Shown: positions 31,309-39,941 of the stretch, in pieces
Numbering within the stretch: the stretch's first letter is position 1
How the letters are laid out: every line of letters starts with the position of its first letter
Assembly: GCA_028724885.1 (NCBI GenBank)
Contig: JAQYTJ010000038.1
Span: 1 to 61,665, forward strand
Length of the DNA: 61,665 nt
Source of the DNA: Bacteroidales bacterium
GTDB taxonomy: Bacteria; Bacteroidota; Bacteroidia; Bacteroidales; UBA932
Direction of reading: 5' to 3'
Translations under genes and position numbers: made by a program
The notes under the pieces: model-generated
What the model saw: only the letters and a program-made list of their open reading frames with translations
Told to the model about the DNA's origin: nothing
Databases searched by the model: none

Positions 31309-32046
31309 ATGAAAAACAAAATCTCCATTGAATGGTACGATGAGATTGACTCCACCAACACTGAAATGCAGCGCAAGGTTGACGCTCTGGAGAACTTTTC
31401 AGTAATCGCCGCCGTGAACCAGACCGCAGGACGAGGACAGAGAGGCAACGCCTGGCACGTCCAGGAGGGGAAAAACCTCACATTCTCCCTCTTCCTCAAA
31501 TTTCAGCCAGGCGAGTTGGAAGCCGCCGATAATTTTCTTCTTAGCGAGGCTGCGGCATTGGCGATGCTTGACTACCTGATAGGAGAAGGCATAGAGTGCA
31601 AGATAAAATGGCCTAACGACGTATATTATAAGAATAAGAAAATATGCGGAATGTTAATAGAGAATACCCTTTCTGAAAGGAATATCTCAAATTCCATAAT
31701 CGGAATAGGCCTGAACGTGAATCAGAAAGACTTCCCTGCCGGTCTTGTCAACCCAATATCCATGAGCCAGATCACGAATAAAGCATATTCATTGAAAGAA
31801 GAGCTGGTGAAGCTTTGCAGATGCCTTTCCAGCAGGCTCACTCTCCCGTTCGGCGAAGGAATGGCAAATGAATATGAAGAATGCCTTTACAGGAAGGATG
31901 AGTTCCATGAATATTCCGATTGCGCTTCTGGCACGCCGTTCGTGGGAAAGATAATCGGCATCTCGCCAGATGGAAAGCTCTGCATAGAAACAGAAAAAGG
32001 CGAAGTCAGACGCTTCGCCTTCAAAGAAATAAGTTATATTATTTAG
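31309..32046 (+). CDS. birA: Biotin--[acetyl-CoA-carboxylase] ligase BirA
   Basis: Attaches biotin to carboxylases. 245 residues from the ATG at 31309. The open frame extends upstream to 31144, but that part overlaps rsfS and lacks homology. Motifs: YDEIDSTNTEMQRK, the biotin-binding loop TAGRGQRGN, the catalytic KWPNDVYY, and IIGIGLNVNQ. There is no N-terminal DNA-binding helix-turn-helix, so it is a monofunctional ligase and not a repressor. The 3' end overlaps rpe by 4 nt, convergent. Confidence 0.93.
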   Translation: MKNKISIEWYDEIDSTNTEMQRKVDALENFSVIAAVNQTAGRGQRGNAWHVQEGKNLTFSLFLKFQPGELEAADNFLLSEAAALAMLDYLIGEGIECKIKWPNDVYYKNKKICGMLIENTLSERNISNSIIGIGLNVNQKDFPAGLVNPISMSQITNKAYSLKEELVKLCRCLSSRLTLPFGEGMANEYEECLYRKDEFHEYSDCASGTPFVGKIIGISPDGKLCIETEKGEVRRFAFKEISYII

Positions 32047-32714
32047 ACTATCTGATTAAATCGTTCCCCTCTTAGTTCGGCAATGACCTTCGCCCTGTCC
32101 GATGCATGGAAAACAGAGCTTCCGGCGACGCAGATGGTGCATCCTGCCTGCCGTAGGATTTCTATGTTATCGGGTCCTATGCCTCCGTCGACCTCAATAT
32201 CCTTAGAGGTGCCAGAGCGCTTCATTTCCTCGCACAGTGATTCTATCCTCTGGACGGAGGTCTCAATGAACTTCTGCCCGCCGAAACCTGCGAATACTGA
32301 CATCACGAGAAAGAAATCCACATCCTGAATATATGGGAACAGCTTCTCGATCGGAACGTCAGGGTTGATGGCTATCCCAGCCTTAACTCCGAAAGAGTGA
32401 ATCAAACTTATAATTTCCCGCGGATCCTTCCCTTCTTTCTCGGCAGCCTCAAGATGGAAACTTATCATCTTCGCCCCTGACCTGGAGAATCTCTCAATGT
32501 ATTTGTCGGGATTAATTATCATCAGGTGAACGTCCATAGGCACTTTGATAACTTTGGCTATGGCATCGACTACAGGGAAACCAAAAGAAATGTTCGGGAC
32601 GAATGTGCCATCCATGACATCAATATGTATCAAGTCGGCATATTCATTCACCATCTCTAGGTCTTTCTCAAGATTCAGGAAGTTCCCCGATAGAATAGAA
32701 GGCGCTACTTTCAT
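32043..32714 (-). CDS. rpe: Ribulose-phosphate 3-epimerase
   Basis: Interconverts ribulose 5-phosphate and xylulose 5-phosphate in the pentose phosphate pathway. A 223-residue TIM barrel. Motifs: APSILSGNF, HIDVMDGTFVPNISFG (metal and catalytic Asp), DVHLMI, MSVFAGFGGQKFI (normally V-x-P-G-F-G-G-Q; the Pro is Ala here) and EVDGGIG. The last gene of the dnaA-pepD-rpe run, 1 nt after pepD. It overlaps the end of birA by 4 nt on the opposite strand. Confidence 0.93.
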   Translation of the reverse strand: MKVAPSILSGNFLNLEKDLEMVNEYADLIHIDVMDGTFVPNISFGFPVVDAIAKVIKVPMDVHLMIINPDKYIERFSRSGAKMISFHLEAAEKEGKDPREIISLIHSFGVKAGIAINPDVPIEKLFPYIQDVDFFLVMSVFAGFGGQKFIETSVQRIESLCEEMKRSGTSKDIEVDGGIGPDNIEILRQAGCTICVAGSSVFHASDRAKVIAELRGERFNQIV

Positions 32715-32715
32715 A

Positions 32716-34146
32716 TTAAATGAATGAGGTCACGACATCCGTCAGATGTTTTACGAACTTGTCTAGCGAATCCAAATCGAGTTTCTCCCCTGGAGTGTGG
32801 ACATTACGGAGAGTAGGTCCGAACGAGATCATGTCCAGATTGCCGAACTTCTCTCCGAACAGACCGCATTCCAATCCTGCGTGAATAGCCTTAATTTCAG
32901 GCTCTTTGCCGAATAGCTTCTTGTACGAAGAAACACAGAGGTCCAGTATATGAGATTTAGGATTAGGTTTCCAGCCAGGATATTCGCTCACGTGTTCAAC
33001 CTCGGCTCCGGCTTTACGAAATACGTCAGCCACTCTCTCTGCTATTTCTTTCAGTTCGGCTTTATCAGAGCTGCGCTGGCTTGTTACAACTTCAACTTCA
33101 CCAATCTGATGCATGCTTACTGAAGCCAGATTCGTCGATGTCTCGACTAAGCCGGGAACATCTTTGCTCATTGCGATGACACCATGAGGGCAAGCCGCCA
33201 AAGCCATGACTACTGCATCAGCATCATTGCTATCCATAGCCTTCTCAGTACACTGACAATCAGCAACAGTATATTTAATGTCAGGATCCGTTTCAGCATA
33301 TTCCTTGACAGCATCTTCCATGAACTTGAAGAATCTATCTTCCACACCCTTAACATCCACTGCGGCTATCACGGCCTCAGCCTCCCTGGCAATTGCATTT
33401 GGCTTTCCGCCGCCTTTAAGAATAATCAACTGAAATTCATCATCCTCCAGTTCTTTCGACAAAAATTTAGCTAGAGTCGCAAGCGTGTTCATCCTTCCTT
33501 TATTTATATCGTCCCCACTATGACCACCAAGGCCATTGAATATGTGAAGATGCAACGTCTTATAGGATTTGTCGAAATTGACTGCCTTATATTTAAAATG
33601 AGCGAGAGTGTCAACACCTCCGGCGCAACCGATAAACATTTGTCCTTCATCTTCCGAATCGACGTTTATCATGGTTTTACCTGTGAAGAAGCCTGGCTGC
33701 ATTCCGAATGCCCCATCCATCCCAGTCTCCTCAGAAACCGTGAACACGCATTCTATCTTGCCCATAAGTAGGTTGCTATCCAGAAGAGCTAGCATGGCCG
33801 CAACTCCAATGCCATCATCAGCGCCGAGTGTTGTGTCTTTAGCCACCATCCAGCCGTCTTCTATTTCATATTTAATAGGATCTTTCAAGAAATCATGTGC
33901 CACTCCGCTGCGCTTCTCGCACACCATGTCTTGGTGTCCCTGAAGCACTAGTGTTGGCACATTTTCTTTACCTTCTGAAGCTTCCTTAGTGATGCAGACA
34001 TTTCCAACCTCATCGGTTTTGCAAGCGAGATTTCTTTCTTGCGCAAATTTTTGGAGATATGTGCGCATTGCCTCTTCATGCCCAGATTCCCTAGGGATAC
34101 GGGTTACCTCCTTGAAGATTTCAAGTACTTTAGATGAATCCATCAT
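32716..34146 (-). CDS. pepD: Aminoacyl-histidine dipeptidase PepD (M20 family)
   Basis: A cytosolic metallodipeptidase of 476 residues that splits Xaa-His and other dipeptides. Motifs: LVLQGHQDMVCEK (metal His and catalytic Asp), TTLGADDGIGVAAML (bridging Asp), and SEETGMDGAFG (catalytic Glu pair). The C-terminal metal His is in GLECGLFGEK/ IHAGLECG. The start is Met-Met; either Met could be used. It lies 30 nt downstream of dnaA and 1 nt upstream of rpe. Confidence 0.92.
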   Translation of the reverse strand: MMDSSKVLEIFKEVTRIPRESGHEEAMRTYLQKFAQERNLACKTDEVGNVCITKEASEGKENVPTLVLQGHQDMVCEKRSGVAHDFLKDPIKYEIEDGWMVAKDTTLGADDGIGVAAMLALLDSNLLMGKIECVFTVSEETGMDGAFGMQPGFFTGKTMINVDSEDEGQMFIGCAGGVDTLAHFKYKAVNFDKSYKTLHLHIFNGLGGHSGDDINKGRMNTLATLAKFLSKELEDDEFQLIILKGGGKPNAIAREAEAVIAAVDVKGVEDRFFKFMEDAVKEYAETDPDIKYTVADCQCTEKAMDSNDADAVVMALAACPHGVIAMSKDVPGLVETSTNLASVSMHQIGEVEVVTSQRSSDKAELKEIAERVADVFRKAGAEVEHVSEYPGWKPNPKSHILDLCVSSYKKLFGKEPEIKAIHAGLECGLFGEKFGNLDMISFGPTLRNVHTPGEKLDLDSLDKFVKHLTDVVTSFI

Positions 34147-34176
34147 ATTTATAAATAATCACTAGCGTTAATCGGT

Positions 34177-35604
34177 CTATCTTCCGTCAGGCACGAGTAT
34201 TTTCTCTATGTCCATGACATATTGCTTGAAAATTTTGTCAGTTGACATGAGATCTGATACTGTAGTGCATGCGTGCAGGACAGTCGCATGGTCTTTTCCT
34301 CCAAGTTCCATGCCTATCGTAGAAAGAGAGCAGTTGCTGATAAGGTTTCTGCACATGTACATTGCTAATTGCCTAGCCTGAACGATGTTTCTCTTTCTGG
34401 ATTTGGACAGGATCTCCTCTTTGGAAATATTGAAATAGTCGCAGACGACCTGCTGTATTTTCTCTATAGTTATGTCTCTGTCTTCCTCGCTCACTATGTT
34501 CCCCGTGACCTTCTCAGCTAGTTCGCATGTAATCTCTTTGTGGCAAAGTGTAGCATTAGCAATCAAGGAAATCAGCGCCCCCTCAAGCTCCCTGAAATTC
34601 GATCTAATCTTGTTGGCTAGGAACTCAAGCACATCTTCGCCTACAGTAACCCCTTCCCTGAAACACCTGGCCTTTAGCATTGCGAGGCGCGTCTCATAAC
34701 ATGGCTTAGTCAGCTCTACCGACAAACCCCATTTGAAGCGAGTGAGAAGCCTCTCCTCGAAATTCATCAATTCTATTGGAGCACGGTCAGAGGTGAAAAC
34801 CAGTTGCTTGCCCGCCATATGGAGATGATTGAATATATTGAAGAAAGCATTCTGAGTGGAAGGCCCTATTAGCTCCTGTATGTCGTCCATGATAAGGACA
34901 TCTATCCTCATGTAGTAAGCCATGAAATCATACAGCTTATTTTGCACGGTCACGGCATTGACATACTGAGTCTTGAATTCGTTGCCCGTCACATAGAGCA
35001 CTACCAAGTCAGGGAAACGCTTATGGATTTCCAAGCCTATTGCCTGAGCGATGTGGGTTTTGCCCAATCCCGGACCTCCGAAAATGAAAAGAGGATTGAA
35101 AGGGGTTTTGCCGGGCATCTCGGAAATTGACATTCCTGCGTTGATGCCCATCTTGTTGCACTCTCCTTTGACTAGATTCTCGAATGAGTATGCTGGATTC
35201 AGCCTTGGGTTGATTCTAACTTTCTGAATGCCAGGAAAAACGAATGGCCCGGGATTCGAGGCTGGCTGGTATGTGTTAATTGAAACGGGTTTGTTTTCAG
35301 GCATCTGCTGGTTCGCGGCAGGATACACCATGGCAGGTTCTTTTTTTACTGGATGCACCTGGTACACAAGCTTTGCATCCGGCCCGATCACCCTCCTGAG
35401 AGTAGATTTTATGACTGGGAGATAGGCGCTCTCGAGATACTCGCGGAAAAAATCCGTCGGAACCTCAACTGTAAGAGTATTGTCATGGAGCGAAACTGGG
35501 ACGATTGTCTTGAACCAGACTTCAAAAGGTTTCTTGTCCACGAGTTCGTTAAAAATTCGCAGACAAGACTCCCACACAGAAACTAATTTTTCCTGATCAG
35601 TCAT
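34177..35604 (-). CDS. dnaA: Chromosomal replication initiator DnaA
   Basis: Replication initiator of 475 residues. Domain I (about 1-80, WFKTIVPVSL), a Pro/Gln-rich linker (about 85-130), the AAA+ domain with Walker A GGPGLGKT (176-183) and IMDDIQ, then DNA-binding domain IV with signature GGKDHATVLHA (family usual GGRDHTTVLHA). Its neighbourhood is not the classic dnaA-dnaN-recF; pepD and rpe follow instead. The upstream AT-rich gap is a possible origin or regulatory region. Confidence 0.96.
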   Translation of the reverse strand: MTDQEKLVSVWESCLRIFNELVDKKPFEVWFKTIVPVSLHDNTLTVEVPTDFFREYLESAYLPVIKSTLRRVIGPDAKLVYQVHPVKKEPAMVYPAANQQMPENKPVSINTYQPASNPGPFVFPGIQKVRINPRLNPAYSFENLVKGECNKMGINAGMSISEMPGKTPFNPLFIFGGPGLGKTHIAQAIGLEIHKRFPDLVVLYVTGNEFKTQYVNAVTVQNKLYDFMAYYMRIDVLIMDDIQELIGPSTQNAFFNIFNHLHMAGKQLVFTSDRAPIELMNFEERLLTRFKWGLSVELTKPCYETRLAMLKARCFREGVTVGEDVLEFLANKIRSNFRELEGALISLIANATLCHKEITCELAEKVTGNIVSEEDRDITIEKIQQVVCDYFNISKEEILSKSRKRNIVQARQLAMYMCRNLISNCSLSTIGMELGGKDHATVLHACTTVSDLMSTDKIFKQYVMDIEKILVPDGR

Positions 35605-35898
35605 TGATTGTCGGTTCTACCAGATACTTCCGAAAAAAGAAATTTTCATCTCTTTTTTTCAACAGCAAAATTGGGGGAAAAATTATTCATAAAAAAATTT
35701 ATTCGCTATTGTTTTTGAATAATAAATTTCTTATTCTATAATAAGAAGCCAAATAATTTCCGCATTATTAATTAGCTAATTATCAGTGCATTATAAAATA
35801 GAATTTCATTCAATTGCCAGATAATCAACCCATTTAGATTTTTTGAATAATTATAAATTAATAGATGCTGCAACAGGCTGAAATCTAGACTTTATGAA
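35605..35898. other. AT-rich intergenic region upstream of dnaA
   Basis: 294 nt without a gene, strongly AT-rich. It contains runs of A and T, two similar stretches ending TTTTGAATAAT (around 35713 and 35840) and the palindrome at 35769. I searched by eye for DnaA boxes (TTATNCACA) and found only poor partial matches such as TTATTCATA. It could be the dnaA promoter region or part of an origin; the sequence does not decide. Confidence 0.4.
35769..35782. repeat. 14-bp perfect palindrome
   Basis: TAATTAGCTAATTA reads the same on both strands. It lies midway between dnaA and the amidase gene. Possible binding site for a dimeric regulator; AT-richness makes chance occurrence quite possible. Confidence 0.5.
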
Positions 35899-37038
35899 TT
35901 ATTTTTCGGGAGTTATAGAATTATTTTCAATTTGTACTAAAAAACAATCCGGAAAATATTTTTTTATTTCCTTCAAATTCTTTTTTGCTTCATCTTTGTC
36001 GTTAGAGATCCCGACAACATATTTATACAATTTTCCTGAGACAAATCTTTTGCACTCATACCCTTTAAAAATCGGGTCGCTGGTGTTCATGGATTTAGAT
36101 GAAGCTAGCACCTGGGTTCCATAAGATATTTCTTCGGTGGCACTTTGCTCAGCACGAGCATCTTCATGATTTTCTGCCACAGTACCTTGCCTTGGCTCCG
36201 AATAAGCCTTGACAGGGGCAGTTCCATCATATCCCTTTTTGTATTTTACGAAAGCATCATATATTTCTGTGGCTATCTTCTCCCTTCCTTTTCCCGAATT
36301 AAGCGCAGCGCGGTCACTAGGGTTCGACATGAATCCGCATTCGATCAGAACGGCCGGCATAGCAGTTTTCCAAAGCACGTAGAAAGGATCCTGAGAGATG
36401 CCTCTGCTCTCGCTGATGGCTCCGTTTTTCATCTCCCTATCGACATACTGAGCAAATTTTAGGCTTTGTTCAAGATAAGCGTTCTGCATGAGGTTCATGA
36501 AGATGTAAGATTCGGGATCATTAGGATTGAAGCCTTGGTATGTCGTAGTATAGTCGTCTTCAAGCATTATAACGGAATTCTCTCTGCGAACGACATCCAT
36601 GTTCCCTGCATACAGGTCGCGCTTTTTACTTGTATATTGCCCTAACGTATGAATCGAATAGCCGTTAGGTCCGGTCCTTTTCCCTTCGACAGAATTTACG
36701 TGAATTGAGATGAACAGGTTAGCGTTATTTTCATTTGCTATGTCTGCTCGGCCTTGAAGGGTTACGAAATAATCCTTATCCCTGGTCATGACAACATTAA
36801 CATCATCGTAGCTATCCTCTATTTTCCTTTTTAGCCGCTTGCCAATATCTAGGACTATGCTTTTCTCGTTCACCTTCCCATCCTTGCTAGTGCAGCCGAA
36901 ATCCTTTCCACCATGGCCAGGATCGATGACGACTGTCTTAAGCTTAATTGGCGACTGCTTCTGAGCAGAGGCTTGAAAGCCGGCGCAAATTAATGCTAAA
37001 GCTGCCGATGCGGCAAGAAAATTGCGAAGTATATTCAA
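35899..37038 (-). CDS. N-acetylmuramoyl-L-alanine amidase (AmiC/Amidase_3) with C-terminal SPOR-like domain
   Basis: Periplasmic peptidoglycan amidase of 379 residues. The signal peptide ends near GFQASAQ. Zinc ligands and catalytic residues are visible: H in VIDPGHGG, E in VNEKSIVLDIG, H in FISIHVNS, and E in IECGFMSNPSD. After a Glu/Ala-rich linker (about 285-310) the last about 70 residues resemble a SPOR domain (YGTQVLAS ... YKYVVGISNDKDEAKKNLKEI), which in this family binds denuded septal glycan. It is divergent from lptD. Confidence 0.9.
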   Translation of the reverse strand: MNILRNFLAASAALALICAGFQASAQKQSPIKLKTVVIDPGHGGKDFGCTSKDGKVNEKSIVLDIGKRLKRKIEDSYDDVNVVMTRDKDYFVTLQGRADIANENNANLFISIHVNSVEGKRTGPNGYSIHTLGQYTSKKRDLYAGNMDVVRRENSVIMLEDDYTTTYQGFNPNDPESYIFMNLMQNAYLEQSLKFAQYVDREMKNGAISESRGISQDPFYVLWKTAMPAVLIECGFMSNPSDRAALNSGKGREKIATEIYDAFVKYKKGYDGTAPVKAYSEPRQGTVAENHEDARAEQSATEEISYGTQVLASSKSMNTSDPIFKGYECKRFVSGKLYKYVVGISNDKDEAKKNLKEIKKYFPDCFLVQIENNSITPEK

Positions 37039-37054
37039 AATCTACTTATATTTG
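37022..37054 (+). promoter_or_regulatory. Promoter of lptD
   Basis: TTG (37022-37024), 22-nt spacer, TATATTTG (37047-37054): a full Bacteroidota promoter match. The start codon is 23 nt downstream. The -33 element falls inside the amidase coding start on the other strand. Confidence 0.65.
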
Positions 37055-37061
37055 TCCTTTG

Positions 37062-37069
37062 CAAATTTA
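37062..37069 (-). promoter_or_regulatory. Promoter -7 box of the amidase gene
   Basis: Reads TAAATTTG on the minus strand, 23 nt before the amidase ATG. It lies 7 nt beyond the lptD box, so the two promoters overlap back to back. Confidence 0.5.
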
Positions 37070-37077
37070 GGAAAAAA

Positions 37078-39822
37078 TTGCATTTAACGAAGTACACACA
37101 TACATTTCTGTTCGTATTAGCCATCATTCTAGTGACTGGTTCTGTCGTTTTAGGGCAGAACCCGAGACGTCAGCGGCGCAAAAATGCAACTCAGAACGTT
37201 GAGGATATGGACACTTCTGCTGCCGCCAGGGCGAAAAGAGACTCTATCAGAATAGTCACGGACTCTATCCGTATAGCCGACTCTACTGCTAGGGCCGATT
37301 CCGTCAACATGCTTCATAAGAGTTCTCTCAACCAGCCTGCCTTCTCTGCTGCTAAAGATTCCATGAAGCAGACTATGGTAGAAGGTCATAGGAAGATGTA
37401 CTACTGGGGAGACGTTACCGTTACATATGGGAACATGAAGCTCACTGCTGACTACATGGAATATGACGTTCAGAGCGGAGTCGTTTTCGCAAAAGGCACA
37501 TACGATTCACTGACTGGCACATGGAAAGGACAGCCGGAGATGACCCAAGGCGGCCAGACCTTCAACATGGAGGATGTCCAGTACAATTTCAATACACAGA
37601 AGGCATTAATTCATAATATGATAACCCAGCAGGATGATGGTATCCTTCACGGTCACAATATAAAGATGATGCCTGACAAGTCCATAAACATCACTAATGG
37701 GCAATATACCGTCTGCGACCTAGAGCATCCACATTACTATCTGAAGCTCTACGCAGCAAAAGTAATGACAAAACCGTCTCAGAGGACTGTTTTTGGTCCT
37801 GCGCACCTGGTGGTAGAGGATATAGACCTCCCTTTAGCCTTGCCTTTCGGTTTCATTCCCAAAAGGCCTAATAGAGCAACTGGGCTTCTGATGCCTTCAT
37901 TCGGCGAGGAAAATGCCCGAGGCTTCTACATGAGGGATGCCGGAATGTATTTCGTAATAGGAGACTATTTCGATCTGTCTCTTACGGGAGATTACTATAC
38001 TCTGGGTTCGTGGGCCGCTCAGCTGAACTCTAGGTACATGGTTAAGTACAAGTACACAGGCAACTTGGCCATAAACTATTCCGTAGACCAAACCGGCGAG
38101 AAAGGTAGCACCGACTTCTTCCAAAGCAAGAACTTCGGAGTCAGGTGGTCTCACTCGCAAGATTCTAAGAAGCATCCTGGGACAACGTTCTCGGCGTCAG
38201 TGAATTTTTCCAGCCCTTCAAACAGCCGTTACAATTCAAGGTCTGTTTCGGAAGCTTTGCAGAATCAGATTTCATCCTCGATTTCGTATTCAAAGAATTG
38301 GAACGGTAAATTCAATCTCTCGATCAATGCGATGCACAGCCAGAACTCTGGAGATAGCTCATATGCATTTACCTTCCCTAACCTCACGTTCTCTGTTTCC
38401 AGATTCTACCCTTTCAAGATCAAGAACAGGGTAGGTAAAGAAAAATTCTATGAGAAATTCTCTCTGGCTTACAACACGTCATTGCAGAATAAGATTAATT
38501 TCAAGGCATCTGAATTCGGAGAGCCTGGTTTCTTGGACAAATTCCAGAACGGAATGTCACACAGGTTCACAATAGGCTTGCCGGACTTCACGCTAGCGAA
38601 ATATTTCAACTTTACTCCTAGCGTTAACTATGGCATGAATTGGTTTTTCCGTAAAAACGAGGCATATTTCGATTCCCAGACAAATAGCGTACAAAGAAAT
38701 CTCACAGGGCAGTTCTCTACATTCGGAGTGACTCAGACATATTCAGGCTCGGTGTCCATGAGCACTCGAATATATGGAATGTTCAATTTCGGTAAATTCC
38801 ATAAGATACAGGCTATCAGACATGTGATTACACCTAGCGTAAGTTTCAGCTTCACCCCTGAGCAGGGTACGAGATTAAACGGATGGAGAACCCTGAATTA
38901 TATTGATACGACCGGCGTACAGCGCTCATACGACTACAATATCTATCAAGGCCAGATGAACTCCGTTCCTGGGCAAAACAGCAAGGCGGCTTCGATGAGC
39001 ATTTCTATCGGAAACAATCTTGAGGCAAAAGTCAGAGACCAACGAGACACGACAGGAAAAGGTTCTAAGAAAGTAAAGATTCTGGATCAGTTCAACATAA
39101 GCACAGGATACAACTTCCTTGCTGATTCATTGAACATGAGCAATGTGGGCGTTACTATGTCAACCTCCATCTTCGGTAAGCTCGGACTGAACGGAAACAT
39201 GAACTTTGACCCTTATGCGATTAATGACCACGGGCAAAGAATCAATAAATTCAATATAGTTGAGACTGGCATGCCGCTAAGGCTCACGAACATAAGCGCA
39301 TCTCTGTCATATTCATTGTCCGGTAAAGGAGCAATTAATGGAAATGATGGCTCGAAATCTGGGAAAGGCAGCGGATCGGAGAATGCTGCAGACTATTATA
39401 GAAGGATATATTATCATCCTATCACTAATGAATATATTCCTGGCGGCTGGCTGTATTACACAAACCCTAACGTACCGTGGTCTGTGAATTTTAGCTATTC
39501 TTATAGTTTAAGTAAGCAGTACTCCTATACGAATAACAAACTTGTGAAAAGGAATAACATAACTCAGACGCTTGGAATTTCCGGGAACGTTCAGCTCACG
39601 CCTAAGATGTCCTTCCAGTTCACGTCTGGCTACGATTTCACTGCCCTGAAAATGAGCACTACGCAGATCTCGGCTAGGTACGACCTGCACTGCTTCAATA
39701 TTGCCGTATCTTGGGTGCCTACAGGCAATTACAAATCCTACAATTTCATAATTTCCGCTAATGCAGCTGCTCTTGCAGACCTGCTTAGATTTAAGAAGAG
39801 CACAAGCTATTGGGACAGATAA
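37078..39822 (+). CDS. lptD: LptD-like LPS-assembly outer-membrane protein
   Basis: Inserts lipopolysaccharide into the outer leaflet (family role). 914 residues. The start is TTG at 37078, preceded by AGGAAAAAA; no ATG exists before the signal peptide (HTFLFVLAIILVTGSVVLGQ). A basic and Asp/Ser/Arg-rich linker (about 28-85) is followed by the OstA-type jellyroll (YYWGDVTVTYGNMKLTADYMEYD, about 105-215) and a large beta-barrel. The motif ALPFGFIPKRPNRATGLLMPSFGE is typical of the Bacteroidota LptD group. Strong call for the family; the gene symbol rests on homology only. Confidence 0.85.
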   Translation: MHLTKYTHTFLFVLAIILVTGSVVLGQNPRRQRRKNATQNVEDMDTSAAARAKRDSIRIVTDSIRIADSTARADSVNMLHKSSLNQPAFSAAKDSMKQTMVEGHRKMYYWGDVTVTYGNMKLTADYMEYDVQSGVVFAKGTYDSLTGTWKGQPEMTQGGQTFNMEDVQYNFNTQKALIHNMITQQDDGILHGHNIKMMPDKSINITNGQYTVCDLEHPHYYLKLYAAKVMTKPSQRTVFGPAHLVVEDIDLPLALPFGFIPKRPNRATGLLMPSFGEENARGFYMRDAGMYFVIGDYFDLSLTGDYYTLGSWAAQLNSRYMVKYKYTGNLAINYSVDQTGEKGSTDFFQSKNFGVRWSHSQDSKKHPGTTFSASVNFSSPSNSRYNSRSVSEALQNQISSSISYSKNWNGKFNLSINAMHSQNSGDSSYAFTFPNLTFSVSRFYPFKIKNRVGKEKFYEKFSLAYNTSLQNKINFKASEFGEPGFLDKFQNGMSHRFTIGLPDFTLAKYFNFTPSVNYGMNWFFRKNEAYFDSQTNSVQRNLTGQFSTFGVTQTYSGSVSMSTRIYGMFNFGKFHKIQAIRHVITPSVSFSFTPEQGTRLNGWRTLNYIDTTGVQRSYDYNIYQGQMNSVPGQNSKAASMSISIGNNLEAKVRDQRDTTGKGSKKVKILDQFNISTGYNFLADSLNMSNVGVTMSTSIFGKLGLNGNMNFDPYAINDHGQRINKFNIVETGMPLRLTNISASLSYSLSGKGAINGNDGSKSGKGSGSENAADYYRRIYYHPITNEYIPGGWLYYTNPNVPWSVNFSYSYSLSKQYSYTNNKLVKRNNITQTLGISGNVQLTPKMSFQFTSGYDFTALKMSTTQISARYDLHCFNIAVSWVPTGNYKSYNFIISANAAALADLLRFKKSTSYWDR

Positions 39823-39824
39823 TA

Positions 39825-39854
39825 TTGCAATATTGAATTTTTTAACTATATTTG
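39825..39854 (+). promoter_or_regulatory. Promoter of rho
   Basis: TTG (39825-39827), 19-nt spacer, TATATTTG (39847-39854): a near-ideal Bacteroidota promoter. The predicted leader is about 80 nt long before the ATG at 39942, room for leader-based autoregulation. Confidence 0.7.
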
Positions 39855-39941
39855 CATTGCCTTCCTAAAAACTACTTCTGAAGACATTCACTTTTTGTAA
39901 ACAAAATCTTTCCGATTTTTCTCCGGCAATACTTTATTTTT

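Noticed and set aside
35605..35898. Definite oriC
   Set aside because: No DnaA box cluster could be recognised; only position and AT-richness support it.
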